Source of the DNA: Granulicella sp. L46
Lineage (GTDB): Bacteria > Acidobacteriota > Terriglobia > Terriglobales > Acidobacteriaceae
Assembly: GCF_009765785.1 (NCBI RefSeq)
Contig: NZ_LMUT01000012.1
Coordinates: 136,385 to 172,608, forward strand
DNA: 36,224 nucleotides
Direction: 5' to 3'
Numbering within the stretch: position 1 is the first letter of the stretch; the number at the start of each line of letters is the position of its first letter. The position numbers and the translations under genes are program-made. Positions 1 to 9,140 of this stretch are shown here, in pieces. The notes under the pieces are model-generated. The model saw only the letters and a list, made by a program, of their open reading frames with translations. It did not search any database and was not told where the DNA came from.

Positions 1-187
1 GACAAATGGAAAGGTCGTCCGAGATAACGTCGGGCCCCACACTGATCTCCTCGTCGAATTTCCATATCTGGGTCGGCCACACAAGGTTCGATCCCCGGAG
101 GCTATCGCGATGGCCGGCTAGGCTCCGGCTGCATCTCCGATCGCTTTAGACATTCGTACAGTTTCACATCCTGACTGGACGTTGAAA

Positions 188-547
188 ATGAACATGGCTG
201 ATAGAGTCGTCCGCATAAAGCGCGTTTATCTTGATCCCAGTGAAGACGATGGCAAGCGGATCCTCGTCGATCGGCTTTGGCCGAGGGGTCTCACAAAAGC
301 GAAAGCCAAGGTAGACCTCTGGTTGAAAGACATTGCACCTAGCAACGAGCTTCGCAAATGGTTTGCGCATGATCCAGATAGATGGCCGGAGTTCAAGCGA
401 AGATATGTCGCAGAGTTGAAAGCCGTCGACAAGCCTCTCATTCTGTTGAAGCAAGAGACGCGTCGGGGCGCAGTTACGCTGCTTTATGGTGCAAGAGACG
501 AGGAACACAATGAAGCGGTTGTTCTGCTGGATTTGCTGAACAAATGA
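188..547 (+). CDS. DUF488 family protein (YeaO-like)
   Basis: This is a small soluble protein of about 119 residues. It matches the DUF488 family in the N-terminal VRIKRVYLDPSEDDG segment, the VDRLWPRGL motif, the W-x-KDIAPSNELRKWF motif and the C-terminal VTLLYGARDEEHNEA segment. Those are the usual signature blocks and the length is typical. The biochemical role of the family is not established. TTG at 182, ATG at 188 and ATG at 194 are all in frame. I prefer 188, which has a weak GGAC about 7 nt upstream. The TGA stop overlaps an ATG (ATGA) that opens a 49-codon frame of doubtful status. The gene stands alone ahead of a convergent nitronate monooxygenase gene. Confidence 0.85.
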   Translation: MNMADRVVRIKRVYLDPSEDDGKRILVDRLWPRGLTKAKAKVDLWLKDIAPSNELRKWFAHDPDRWPEFKRRYVAELKAVDKPLILLKQETRRGAVTLLYGARDEEHNEAVVLLDLLNK

Positions 548-693
548 TCAACAGCGCGGGTGTGATCGCCTACATGTCGCACCATGATCCAAAAGTTTAT
601 GTCGAATCCGGACGGGATGAGACACCATTTTTATGCAGGACTGCGCCTGGTCACGCAGAATGTAAAGTTGGATCCCAGTCGGTGACTCGTTGA
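544..693 (+). CDS. Doubtful 49-aa ORF coupled to the DUF488 stop
   Basis: A 49-codon frame begins at an ATG that overlaps the DUF488 stop codon in an ATGA arrangement, which is compatible with translational coupling. It contains several His and Cys residues (YMSHHDPKVY, FLCRTAP, HAECKV). I recognise no family. The third codon positions do not show the strong GC bias of neighbouring genes, so it may be a chance frame or a decayed remnant. Confidence 0.2.
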   Translation: MINSAGVIAYMSHHDPKVYVESGRDETPFLCRTAPGHAECKVGSQSVTR

Positions 694-847
694 TGGCCAA
701 ACGCCCCGCGGCGGCGTCCTCTCGTTATTTCAACTCGTCGCAGTAATTGGCCGTCACCGCTCGACAGAAGATGGCGTAAGCCGGATCATGAGGGAGTCCG
801 TACGTTTGGCCAACGCCACTCTATTTCCGCCACGACGCCATTGATGA
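694..847. other. Convergent intergenic region with no recognised gene
   Basis: This stretch separates the DUF488 gene (+) from the 3' end of the nitronate monooxygenase gene (-). I see no clear coding sequence, RNA gene or convincing T-tailed hairpin. It includes GC-rich runs such as CCCCGCGGCGGCG near 711. Confidence 0.4.
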
Positions 848-1927
848 TCAGCCGTCGATCCGTTCAGCCGCGCCGCGAACAAGTGAGTCCAGTAAGTCTT
901 CGACGCTGAAACAATGGGCCAGATTTGCACTTTGTCCGGCCCACAGTGCCAGCAGCTCTGCATTCTGCGCCTTTTGAGCGGGAATGGCTAAATTACGCAT
1001 AAGTGATCGCTGCAGTGGGTACGGGAGGATCTCTACGTTGGGTCGATTCATCCACTCGAGCAGTCCGTTGTCGATCCCGCGAGCCAATCTTCCAGTAAAT
1101 CCGCGCGTTAGAGCGGTGCGTCCAGCACGACCGCTCAGGATGGCTTCCCGATGGACCGGAGGCGCTCCTGACTCTTCGCAGGCAAGAAAGACCGTTCCCA
1201 TTTGCACTCCCTCTGCGCCCAGTGCAAAGGCGGCAGCGATCCCACGAGCATCGGCGATGCCGCCCGCCGCTATCACTGGAATCTTCACGGCATCCACCGT
1301 CTGCGGAACCAGCGACATCGTTCCGGTCAGCGAGCTTTCCGAATCGTGCAGGAATGATCCTCGGTGACCCCCCGCCTCAAAGCCCGATGCGACCACCAGA
1401 TCCACCCCAGCTTGTTCCAGTACAGCAGCTTCCTCCGGCGTCGTGGCAGTTCCAATCGTGACGATGCCTTGTTTTCTGGCCTCCTCCAGAATTTCACTTG
1501 GCGGGACGCCGTAGATGAAAGAAAACACCGGTACTTTGGCATCAAGAAGCACGCGAGCCTGGTCTTCAAAATGAATCGGCCTATAGGTTGAGAACGAGGG
1601 CTGATCGCCTCCCACGTTCGCGATGTGCGGAGCGAGGTGCGACAGCGCTCGATGAAACGCCTCTGCGCCGGAAGTTGCAGCGTCTTTGTCTTCCATGGAG
1701 ACCCAAAGATTCATAGCGAAGGGTTTGGAGGTGAGGGAACGTATCTCGGCAATCCGATCCCTAATCGCATGGGGTTCGAGGCTATGAGCTCCGAACGACC
1801 CAAGGCCGCCGAAGTTTGACACCTTTGCAGTAAGCCCCTGAGATGAGAGACCTCCGAGCGGTCCTTGAATGATGGGGTATTCGATGCCGAGTGCAGTTCC
1901 AACCCGCGTTTGGTTCCATGTCTTCAT
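848..1927 (-). CDS. Nitronate monooxygenase (2-nitropropane dioxygenase family)
   Basis: This 359-residue FMN-dependent TIM-barrel enzyme oxidises alkyl nitronates, or related substrates, in the cytoplasm. The N-terminal YPIIQGPLGG motif and SNFGGLGSFGAHSL are the usual start of the FMN-binding barrel. ASGFEAGGHRGSF (His about 188) carries the conserved catalytic His, and IPVIAAGGIADARGIAAAFALGAEGVQMGT is the C-terminal phosphate-binding part. Length is normal for the family. ATG at 1927 is the natural start. Neighbours share no obvious pathway with it, although the window contains further flavin and tautomerase enzymes. The family includes fatty-acid synthesis enoyl reductases (FabK), but the GGHRG context favours nitronate monooxygenase. 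Confidence 0.88.
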   Translation of the reverse strand: MKTWNQTRVGTALGIEYPIIQGPLGGLSSQGLTAKVSNFGGLGSFGAHSLEPHAIRDRIAEIRSLTSKPFAMNLWVSMEDKDAATSGAEAFHRALSHLAPHIANVGGDQPSFSTYRPIHFEDQARVLLDAKVPVFSFIYGVPPSEILEEARKQGIVTIGTATTPEEAAVLEQAGVDLVVASGFEAGGHRGSFLHDSESSLTGTMSLVPQTVDAVKIPVIAAGGIADARGIAAAFALGAEGVQMGTVFLACEESGAPPVHREAILSGRAGRTALTRGFTGRLARGIDNGLLEWMNRPNVEILPYPLQRSLMRNLAIPAQKAQNAELLALWAGQSANLAHCFSVEDLLDSLVRGAAERIDG

Positions 1928-2371
1928 ATGAGCTCACCAAGGAAAACTAAGGTTGACTATGAGATTCCAAGGGCGCAGAGGGCGATTCGTCTCATCGTCT
2001 GCAAATCGACAGGGTCGCGTTGTCAACTAGGCAATTTCGCAATGCCAGACAGTGCAGGCAGTTCATCACTGAGGTGTCAAACGGCCTCTTGGGGCAACAC
2101 GAAGCGCCTCCCTTCATCAATTTGTGAAGAAGCCAATGCGAACCTTCGGCCGTCCCGATGGCGTGAGTCGGACCAGAATTACCTGATTGCCTTGGCTGCC
2201 ATGGCGAAAATCAAGTCCGAGAAGCTCTCGAACCTTGGTGAAATACACAATCGGTCGTAATTTCTTCCATATAATTGTCCCGTTCGGGGTGCCTGCAGAG
2301 TAATCCACTCTAAGCCACTGATGTGCTCTAGTACTCCGCCACGTTGAATCTGCCGGCCACGGTCCCCGGCG
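1928..2371. other. Intergenic region between divergent genes
   Basis: About 440 bases lie between the start of the nitronate monooxygenase gene (-) and the start of the large hybrid kinase (+), so promoters for both should be here. I could not assign clear -35/-10 pairs. A 63-codon minus-strand frame (2117-2308) exists but I could not support it as a gene. Confidence 0.4.
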
Positions 2372-2386
2372 ATGAGGACGCTCTGC

Positions 2387-5300
2387 ATGGCTATTCCTTC
2401 TGAGTACGTGGTGGTGGTGCTTCGCGAGGGGGGCGACTTCACTCTCTACCGCGGGAGAGAGCGCGGCAACCAGATGCCGATCTTAGCCGTAACGATCGCT
2501 TCCGGGCAGCCATCGCCGCAAGCTCTCCGCCGGCTCGAACACGAATACTCGCTCGCCAACGAACTCGATGCCTCATGGGCTGCTCAGCCGGTCGCGCTGA
2601 CTCGTCAACACGAGTGGCCTGTGCTCATTCTCAAGGATCCAGGTGGTGAACTTCTGGATCTCGTAATCGCACAGCACAAAACACAACCGCTCGATCTGGT
2701 GCGCTTGCTGCGCATTGCTATCGGGCTGGCAGCGGCGGTTCGTCAAGCCCACCAGGAAGGGCTGATTCATAAGGACGTAAAACCTGCGAACGCACTTGTC
2801 GACGACTCCGGGCGCGTGTGGCTTACCGGCTTTGGCATCGCGTCCCGCCTTCCTCGCGAGCGCCTGACGCCCACCCCGCCCGAGATCATTGCCGGCACCC
2901 TTGCCTACATGTCGCCTGAACAGACCGGACGCATGAATCGCTCGGTGGATACCCGCAGCGACCTTTACTCGTTGGGTGTCACTTTGTATCAGATGATCAC
3001 GGGCGTACTTCCTTTCACGGCCGCTGACCCTCTGGAATGGGTTCATTGCCACATCGCGCGCCAGCCGGTCGCGCCCGCCGACCGCCGTGCGGTCCCCAAA
3101 CCTCTATCCGGCATTATCATGAGGCTCCTTGCCAAGAATGCAGAGGAGCGCTACCAGACCGCCGCGGGCCTGGAGGCAGATCTTCGACGATGCCTGACGG
3201 AGTGGCAATCACACGGTCGCATCAATCCATTTCCCCTGGGCAGGGACGATACCTCGAACCGATTGCTGATCCCAGAGAAGCTGTACGGGAGGGAGCGCGA
3301 GGTCGACACTTTGATTGCGGCGTTCGACCGAGTTGTGACGCAGGGCACCGCCGAACTCGTGCTGGTCTCCGGCTATTCCGGTGTCGGCAAATCTTCGGTA
3401 GTGAGCGAACTGCACAAAGTGCTGGTTCCACCTCGCGGACTTTTCGCCGCAGGCAAGTTCGACCAGTACACGCGCGATGTACCCTACGCGACCCTCGCAC
3501 AGGCTTTCCAAATGCTGGTGCGTCAAATCCTGGCCAAGAGCGAAGCCGAGGTGGATTCCTGGCGGCACGCCCTTCAGGAGGCTGTAGGACCGAATGGCCA
3601 GCTGATGATCGATCTCATTCCGGAAGTCCAGTTCATCATCGGTAAGCAACCGCCCGTGGCCGATCTGCCGCCGCAAGAAGCGCGGGGCCGGTTCCGTTCA
3701 GTCTTCAAGCGTCTCCTCGGTGTCTTCGCTCGCCCGGAGCATCCTCTGGCATTGTTTCTCGACGATCTGCAATGGCTGGACACGGCAACCCTGGAATTGC
3801 TGGAGCACCTGGTCACCGATCAGGACGTGCGCCACGTGCTCCTCATCGGAGCCTATCGAGACAACGAAGTGAGTTCCTCTCACCCTCTCATGCGGACGCT
3901 GGCTGCGATCGGCGATGCTGAGGCGAAACCGCGGGAGATCGTGCTGGTACCACTCAGACCTGAAGATGTCGGTCGATTAGTCTCCGATTCTCTGCACTGC
4001 GAGCGGGAGGCTGCCGGCCTTTTGGCGCGATTAATCTATGAGAAGACAGGAGGCAATCCTTTCTTCACGATCCAATTCATGACAGAGCTGGAGGCGGAAG
4101 GTTTGCTGAGGTTTGAACCAGGCGCCGCAATTTGGCGGTGGGACGTTGATCGCATCCACGCAAAAGGCTATACGGCCAACGTGGTGGATCTGATGGTTGG
4201 CAAGCTGAGCCGATTTCCAAATGGGACGCAGGAGTCTCTGAAGCAACTCGCCTGCATGGGAAATACTGCCGAGTTCGAGCTGCTTCGTACGGTGTTTGAC
4301 GACTCACAAGGAGAACTACACCACCAGCTCTGGGAAGCGGTGCGCGCTGGCCTCATCTTACGTTCGGAGAACTCCTATCGCTTCCTTCACGACCGGGTCC
4401 GGGAAGCAGCCTACTTTCTGATTCCGGATCAAGAGCGCGCGCAGACCCATCTGCGCATTGGCAGAATTCTTAAGGAAAACACTCCGCAAGAGCGACTGGA
4501 AGAAGCGATATTCGATATTGTCAATCAACTCAACCGTGGCTCGCGGCTTATTACGGATGCCGGTGAACGTGAGCGACTAGCTGAACTCAACTTGATCGCG
4601 GGCAAACGCGCGAAGGCCTCCGCGGCGTACGCGTCGGCGCTGAAATACCTTCACGCTGGACGCTTATTACTGCGTGAGGAGGCTTGGAACGATAACTACG
4701 ACGTTATCTTTTCGATTGAGTCTCTCATCGCCGAGTGCGAACTGATGACTGCAGATATGGTGGCAGCCGAACGGCGTCTGTCGGCCTTGGCGCTGCGTGC
4801 CAGGAGCCATCACGATTTTGCGATGGTGACGCGATTGCAGGTCACTCTTTATACGACCTTGGATCGCAGCGATCGCGCCATCGACGTGTTTCTGGATTAC
4901 CTCCGCCGTAACGGGACCGATTGGTCGAGTCATCCATCACGCGATGATGTCCTTCAGGAATACAGCCGAATCTGGTCGCTGGTCGGGGACCGTCCGATCG
5001 AGGACCTTATCGACTTGCCGCTACTCGATGATCCAGAAGTCCTCGACACGCTCGACGTGTTTACTGAAATCGTCCATCCGGCTATGTTTTTCGATGAGAA
5101 CCTCTCCACTCTCGTCGTCTTCCGCATGGTAAGTCTTTGTCTCGAGCACGGTAGCTGCGATGCTTCGTGTTTCGGTTTCGTCTGGTTTGGGATGTTTGCC
5201 GGGCCGCGCTTCAACAATTACACCGATGGATTCCGCTTTGGACAGCTGGGATACGACCTCGTCGAAAAGCGCAACCTGAATCGCTACCAGGCGAGGACCT

Positions 5301-7876
5301 ACACCTCGTTTGGCACTCTCACGCCCTGGGCTAAGCACGCCTTGAAGGGTCGTGAGTTGATCCGCCGGGCATTCGATGTTGCCTATCGAACCGGGGACCT
5401 CACGTTTTCTGCTTATAGCTGGCATTCGCTGATCACCAATTATCTGGCTGTAGGTGACCCCCTTTCGGAGGTGCAAGCTGAGGCTGAGAAGGGCCTCAAC
5501 TTCGTCACGAAAGCTGGCTTTGGACTAGTGGTTGAGAATAACAAGGCTCAATTGGGTCTCATACGAACGCTCCGAGGCCTTACCCCTATCTTTGGATGTT
5601 TCGACACGGATGACTACAACGAAGCAGACACCGAACAGCGTCTTGCAAGTAATCCGTTGCTGATCCTGTCCGAATTCTTCTATTGGACGCGAAAGCTGCA
5701 GGCCAGATTTTTTGCGGGGGACAACGCATCGGCTGTGGAGGCATCCCGCAGAGCGTATCCGTTGCTTTGGTCGGCACCGTCTCAGGTGGAAACAGGCGAT
5801 TTCCGCTTCTACGCCGCCCTCGCGAATGCTGCCGCCTGTGACACGGCTTCTTGCGAAGAGAGACAGAATCATTTTGCCGCGCTGCACGACCATCACCGTC
5901 AGCTCGAGATATGGGCTCACCATTGTCCTGCAAATTTCGAAACTCGAACTACGCTTGTCGGCGCGGAAATCGCGCGCATTCAAGATCGGATGCTCGACGC
6001 TGAACAGCTCTACGAAGCCGCGATCCGATTGGCGCGAGATAACGGTTTGACGCATTGCGAGGCGGTCGCCAACGAGCGTGCAGCGCAGTTTTATTCAGCG
6101 AGAGGCCTTACCAAAATTGCGCACGTCTATTTGCGAGATGCTCGGGACGGCTACCTGCGCTGGGGCGCAGAAGGCAAGGTCCGACAGTTAGAAGAAGGGT
6201 ATTCAGGGATCAAGGCAGAGAAGACTTCCCCCGATAATGGCACCATTCTTGCCTCCGTCGAACAACTTGACCTTGCGACGGTCATTCGCCTATCGGAGGC
6301 CGTGTCGGGTGAGATCGAGGAAGAAAAGCTGATCCATACACTCATGCGCACCGCCATTGAGCATGCAGGGGCCGAGAGGGGTTTGTTGATCCTGATTCGG
6401 GACGGTGAACCGCGCGTCGAAGCGGAGGCAATCACGGGCCCCGGGAAAATCGAAATTGCGGTTGGACCGGTAGCTGTCACGTCCAGTCTTCTGCCTCAAT
6501 CCGTGCTGCAGTACGTGATCCGGACGCGGGAAAGTGTCGGCCTGGATGATGCTTCGACGAACAACAACTATTTCAAGGACGAATACATCGGACGGAAGGG
6601 CTCCAAGTCCATCCTGTGTCTGCCAATCATCAAACAGAAGAAACTGGTTGGCGCACTTTATCTTGAGAACAACTTGGCAGCGCGTGTCTTCACGCCGAGT
6701 CGGGTGACTGTACTGCAGTTGCTGGCTTCGCAAGCGGCCATTTCACTGGAGAACGCCGCGCTCTATACCGATCTGCAACTTCAAGTTGGGCTGCTGCAGC
6801 ACCTTCCTGTATCTGCCTGGACACTCAGTCCTGAAGGAACACCGGATTTTGTGAATCAAGGCTGGCTTAAATTCTCGGGTCAGACCCTCAACTTCGTCCG
6901 ATCACATCCCGAAGCCTGGATGACTGCGGTCCACCCTGAGGATCGGGAGACGGCAGCCAAGACCTTTTGGGAGGGAGTGAATTCGGGACGGAGTTTTGCG
7001 ATCGAGACCCGATCTCTCCGCGCTCAGGACGGAACGTATCGCTGGCATCTGCAGCAAGCCGTGGTCTTACACGATTCCGAGGGAAAGGTCCTTAAATTCA
7101 TCGGCACGACGACCGACATCGACGACCAAAAACGTGCCGAAGAGGCGTTACGGCAGGCGCAGGGCGATCTCGCGCGCATCAATCGGGCGACAACCATGGG
7201 AGAGCTGACGGCATCTCTGGCGCATGAAGTCAGTCAACCGATCAGCGGTGTTATAACAAACGCCAACGTTTCCCTTCGAAAGCTCGGGCGCGATAGCCCC
7301 GACCTCGATGAAGTACGCGAGGCTGTGACCAGAATTGTTAGAGACGGACAGCGTGCCGCTAAGATCCTCGGCAGGATCCGTTCACAATTCCAGAAGCGCA
7401 CCCTGGATCGAGAGGTTCTTGACATAAATGAGATCAATCGAGAGACTGTCGCCCTGATGCGAGGGGAGGCAGTGCGACACCACATAACGGTCCGGACGGA
7501 CCTGGCAACCGATCTTCCTCCGATCGTCGGAGATCGCGTGCAATTGCAGCAAGTGGCGATGAATTTAATCGTCAACAGCATCGAAGCGATGAAGGACGTT
7601 GATGGAGTACGAGAGCTGGTCATCAAGTCACAGCGAGCTGAGAATGAGCAGCTTCTTGTATCGGTGAGTGATACCGGCATAGGACTTCCGCCGCACCTCG
7701 CGGAACAGATATTCGACCCGTTCTTTACGACCAAGCCCCACGGCACTGGAATGGGGCTCCGCATAAGTCGGTCAATTATTGAGTCGCATGGCGGGCGCTT
7801 GTGGGCAGTCGGTACTTCCGGGCGCGGTGCTACTTTTCACATGAACCTGCCCTCCGCGATTCCGGGCCGAAGATAA
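2387..7876 (+). CDS. Giant hybrid sensor kinase: Ser/Thr (pseudo)kinase, AAA ATPase, GAF, PAS, histidine kinase
   Basis: This is an approximately 1829-residue cytoplasmic signalling protein. From the ATG at 2387, residues 1-275 form a Hanks-type kinase fold with the catalytic loop HKDVKPAN (Asp130). A predicted AAA/NTPase follows (GREREVDTL near 301, Walker A GYSGVGKSS at 329-337, Walker B LALFLDD at 454-460). A long helical, TPR-like region spans roughly 600-1270, then a GAF domain (about 1284-1457), a PAS/PAC domain (about 1468-1581), a HisKA domain with LAHEVSQP (His1613), and an HATPase with N box NLIVNSIEAM, DTGIGLP and GTGMGLR. The kinase lobe has GFG instead of DFG and no Lys in the expected beta-3 position (AVTIAS), so it may be a pseudokinase. 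GAGGA at 2374-2378 lies 8 nt before ATG 2387, favouring it over ATG 2372. No response regulator is adjacent. Confidence 0.9.
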   Translation: MAIPSEYVVVVLREGGDFTLYRGRERGNQMPILAVTIASGQPSPQALRRLEHEYSLANELDASWAAQPVALTRQHEWPVLILKDPGGELLDLVIAQHKTQPLDLVRLLRIAIGLAAAVRQAHQEGLIHKDVKPANALVDDSGRVWLTGFGIASRLPRERLTPTPPEIIAGTLAYMSPEQTGRMNRSVDTRSDLYSLGVTLYQMITGVLPFTAADPLEWVHCHIARQPVAPADRRAVPKPLSGIIMRLLAKNAEERYQTAAGLEADLRRCLTEWQSHGRINPFPLGRDDTSNRLLIPEKLYGREREVDTLIAAFDRVVTQGTAELVLVSGYSGVGKSSVVSELHKVLVPPRGLFAAGKFDQYTRDVPYATLAQAFQMLVRQILAKSEAEVDSWRHALQEAVGPNGQLMIDLIPEVQFIIGKQPPVADLPPQEARGRFRSVFKRLLGVFARPEHPLALFLDDLQWLDTATLELLEHLVTDQDVRHVLLIGAYRDNEVSSSHPLMRTLAAIGDAEAKPREIVLVPLRPEDVGRLVSDSLHCEREAAGLLARLIYEKTGGNPFFTIQFMTELEAEGLLRFEPGAAIWRWDVDRIHAKGYTANVVDLMVGKLSRFPNGTQESLKQLACMGNTAEFELLRTVFDDSQGELHHQLWEAVRAGLILRSENSYRFLHDRVREAAYFLIPDQERAQTHLRIGRILKENTPQERLEEAIFDIVNQLNRGSRLITDAGERERLAELNLIAGKRAKASAAYASALKYLHAGRLLLREEAWNDNYDVIFSIESLIAECELMTADMVAAERRLSALALRARSHHDFAMVTRLQVTLYTTLDRSDRAIDVFLDYLRRNGTDWSSHPSRDDVLQEYSRIWSLVGDRPIEDLIDLPLLDDPEVLDTLDVFTEIVHPAMFFDENLSTLVVFRMVSLCLEHGSCDASCFGFVWFGMFAGPRFNNYTDGFRFGQLGYDLVEKRNLNRYQARTYTSFGTLTPWAKHALKGRELIRRAFDVAYRTGDLTFSAYSWHSLITNYLAVGDPLSEVQAEAEKGLNFVTKAGFGLVVENNKAQLGLIRTLRGLTPIFGCFDTDDYNEADTEQRLASNPLLILSEFFYWTRKLQARFFAGDNASAVEASRRAYPLLWSAPSQVETGDFRFYAALANAAACDTASCEERQNHFAALHDHHRQLEIWAHHCPANFETRTTLVGAEIARIQDRMLDAEQLYEAAIRLARDNGLTHCEAVANERAAQFYSARGLTKIAHVYLRDARDGYLRWGAEGKVRQLEEGYSGIKAEKTSPDNGTILASVEQLDLATVIRLSEAVSGEIEEEKLIHTLMRTAIEHAGAERGLLILIRDGEPRVEAEAITGPGKIEIAVGPVAVTSSLLPQSVLQYVIRTRESVGLDDASTNNNYFKDEYIGRKGSKSILCLPIIKQKKLVGALYLENNLAARVFTPSRVTVLQLLASQAAISLENAALYTDLQLQVGLLQHLPVSAWTLSPEGTPDFVNQGWLKFSGQTLNFVRSHPEAWMTAVHPEDRETAAKTFWEGVNSGRSFAIETRSLRAQDGTYRWHLQQAVVLHDSEGKVLKFIGTTTDIDDQKRAEEALRQAQGDLARINRATTMGELTASLAHEVSQPISGVITNANVSLRKLGRDSPDLDEVREAVTRIVRDGQRAAKILGRIRSQFQKRTLDREVLDINEINRETVALMRGEAVRHHITVRTDLATDLPPIVGDRVQLQQVAMNLIVNSIEAMKDVDGVRELVIKSQRAENEQLLVSVSDTGIGLPPHLAEQIFDPFFTTKPHGTGMGLRISRSIIESHGGRLWAVGTSGRGATFHMNLPSAIPGRR

Positions 7877-8147
7877 ATTCAGCCCTTGTTAGCCATTGAA
7901 ATCACGATTCGCACGACGCCAGTTAGGAATGGGTTCCGAGGCTCGCCAAGTTCATCAGCGTCCGGAAATGGGGCCCTCCCAACTTGCTGGCTGGGGGATA
8001 AGAGCGCTTCCCCCTCAGCCCTGAGCATGTTGAACGGCCTTAGTTCGGTCCCTTCCTCACCGTCGAAGGGGGCAGTGATTCGATTGCTTCTCGCTGCGTC
8101 CCGCAAAACCTCCAGCATCGCGACTAAAATACCAGTAAGGAGTGCCT
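7877..8147. other. Intergenic region after the hybrid kinase
   Basis: About 270 bases lie between the kinase stop and the next small gene. A 79-codon minus-strand frame (8118-7879) is open, but it has no recognisable family and no clear ribosome binding site, so I do not call it. The ribosome binding site of the next gene (AAGGAG, 8137-8142) lies at the end. Confidence 0.35.
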
Positions 8148-8423
8148 ATGCCGCAGCCGAAGCCGGGGGACCGATTCTCATTCGCCTTTCTCGACGAGCA
8201 AGCCGATCGACGGCACGGAGCTGTCGTCGAACGCATCCTGTCCAACCGTGAGGAGGGCCTCTCGCCTGAGATCGACGAGTATGTGGCCGACTGGCTCGAA
8301 GCCCTGCCTCTGGATCCGCCTGCCAGCTCAGACGCTCCCGTCAAATCCTTCACCGTCATGCTCGGCACCAACAACAAGACCTACATTCAGGGCCGCCTCG
8401 TTACCCTGACCTTCGAGCAATAG
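8148..8423 (+). CDS. Small conserved-looking hypothetical protein (91 aa)
   Basis: I do not recognise this 91-residue acidic protein. It begins MPQPKPGDRFSFAF and has a central segment (EEGLSPEIDEYVADWLEAL) and a C-terminal KSFTVMLGTNNKTYIQGRLVTLTFEQ that could form beta strands. There is no signal peptide, membrane segment or Cys pair. The start at ATG 8148 is well supported by AAGGAG ending 5 nt upstream. A GTG at 8142 overlaps that sequence and is less likely. Another short frame with a good ribosome binding site follows 36 nt downstream, so the two may be co-transcribed. Confidence 0.6.
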   Translation: MPQPKPGDRFSFAFLDEQADRRHGAVVERILSNREEGLSPEIDEYVADWLEALPLDPPASSDAPVKSFTVMLGTNNKTYIQGRLVTLTFEQ

Positions 8424-8459
8424 GAACGTTGGCTAGACGGCAGGAACTGCGGAGGCGTT

Positions 8460-8591
8460 ATGGATTACGAAGAATACAAAGTTCTGCTCTTAGCCAAACA
8501 GCAGGAGCTCCTCGCTCAGCGGAACCTCGTCGAACACAAAGCCCAGGGTGAGGCTGGCGACGGATTCGCTTATCAAGCATGTCAGGAGTAG
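8460..8591 (+). CDS. Putative 43-aa small protein
   Basis: ATG at 8460 is preceded by GGAGG (8451-8455) with a 4-nt spacer. The frame runs 43 codons to TAG at 8589-8591. The product begins MDYEEYKVLLLAKQQELLAQ and is predicted to be one charged amphipathic helix with a Gly/Ala-rich end. No family is recognised. The strong ribosome binding site and the short gap after the 91-aa gene are the grounds for calling it. Confidence 0.4.
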   Translation: MDYEEYKVLLLAKQQELLAQRNLVEHKAQGEAGDGFAYQACQE

Positions 8592-9140
8592 ACGATGTGT
8601 TTGACCCAGCGGAGGTTTGGTCCTCTAGGGGTATAAGGGCGAAAACGGAGCGAAAAATGAGTTCGGGTTTGGCTGGTTTGTGGCACTAAAAGGATTTTGG
8701 TGATACTTCCGATGATAGCTTGGTCCCCGCATGGTGCACGCTTAAATGTGTGCCCGTGCAGGCAGCCTACGAACTGTAAGTATTAAGTGAATGAATAGCT
8801 TAGGCACTCCCTTGCTCCGCGGTGCGAAAGGGTGCATTGTGGGAAATACTGACTCAAAAATCCGCTGGGGGCAATCTCGTGGGGGGCGCCCCCCGTTCCA
8901 GCACCAAAGATAAAGTTCAAAACTATGACTAGGTTACGAGTTTCAATCCCAAGTCATCGATATCGTCGGCACCGGCACCGGATTTCTCACTTACTTTGAT
9001 TTGGGCCAAGAATACGGTTAGCTCTCACTTACAGAACTCAGCTGGCACTTTCCAGAAGCGAAAATTAGTGAAGTCTGAAGCCTCAGTCCGCACCTACTGT
9101 CTGAACGTATTATGAATTCGTTGGAATCAACGGTTGCGCG
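8592..9140. other. 549-base region with no recognised gene; contains a G/C palindrome
   Basis: This lies between the 43-aa frame (+) and the 3' end of the secreted hydrolase gene (-). I find no supportable coding sequence. It contains the perfect 14-base palindrome GGGGGGCGCCCCCC at 8881-8894 and a short tandem CGGCACCGGCACCGG near 8970. Neither is followed by a T-run that would make a clear terminator. Confidence 0.4.

Noticed and set aside
85-110. GGTTCGATCCCCGG resembles a tRNA T arm near the window start
   Set aside because: The flanking bases do not form the 5-bp T stem and no acceptor, D or anticodon arm can be built around it.
2117-2308. 63-codon minus-strand frame upstream of the hybrid kinase, faintly like a HicA-type toxin (KVRELLG, RHGSQG)
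   Set aside because: The conserved Gly-Ser-His-His core is absent, no antitoxin partner is adjacent, and there is no ribosome binding site.
7879-8118. 79-codon minus-strand frame right after the hybrid kinase
   Set aside because: No recognisable family, no ribosome binding site and no partner gene; probably chance in GC-rich DNA.
8655-8685. TTCGGGTTTGGCTGGTTTG as a seventh copy of the dispersed repeat
   Set aside because: Only the first half resembles the consensus and the CAACTTC arm is missing.
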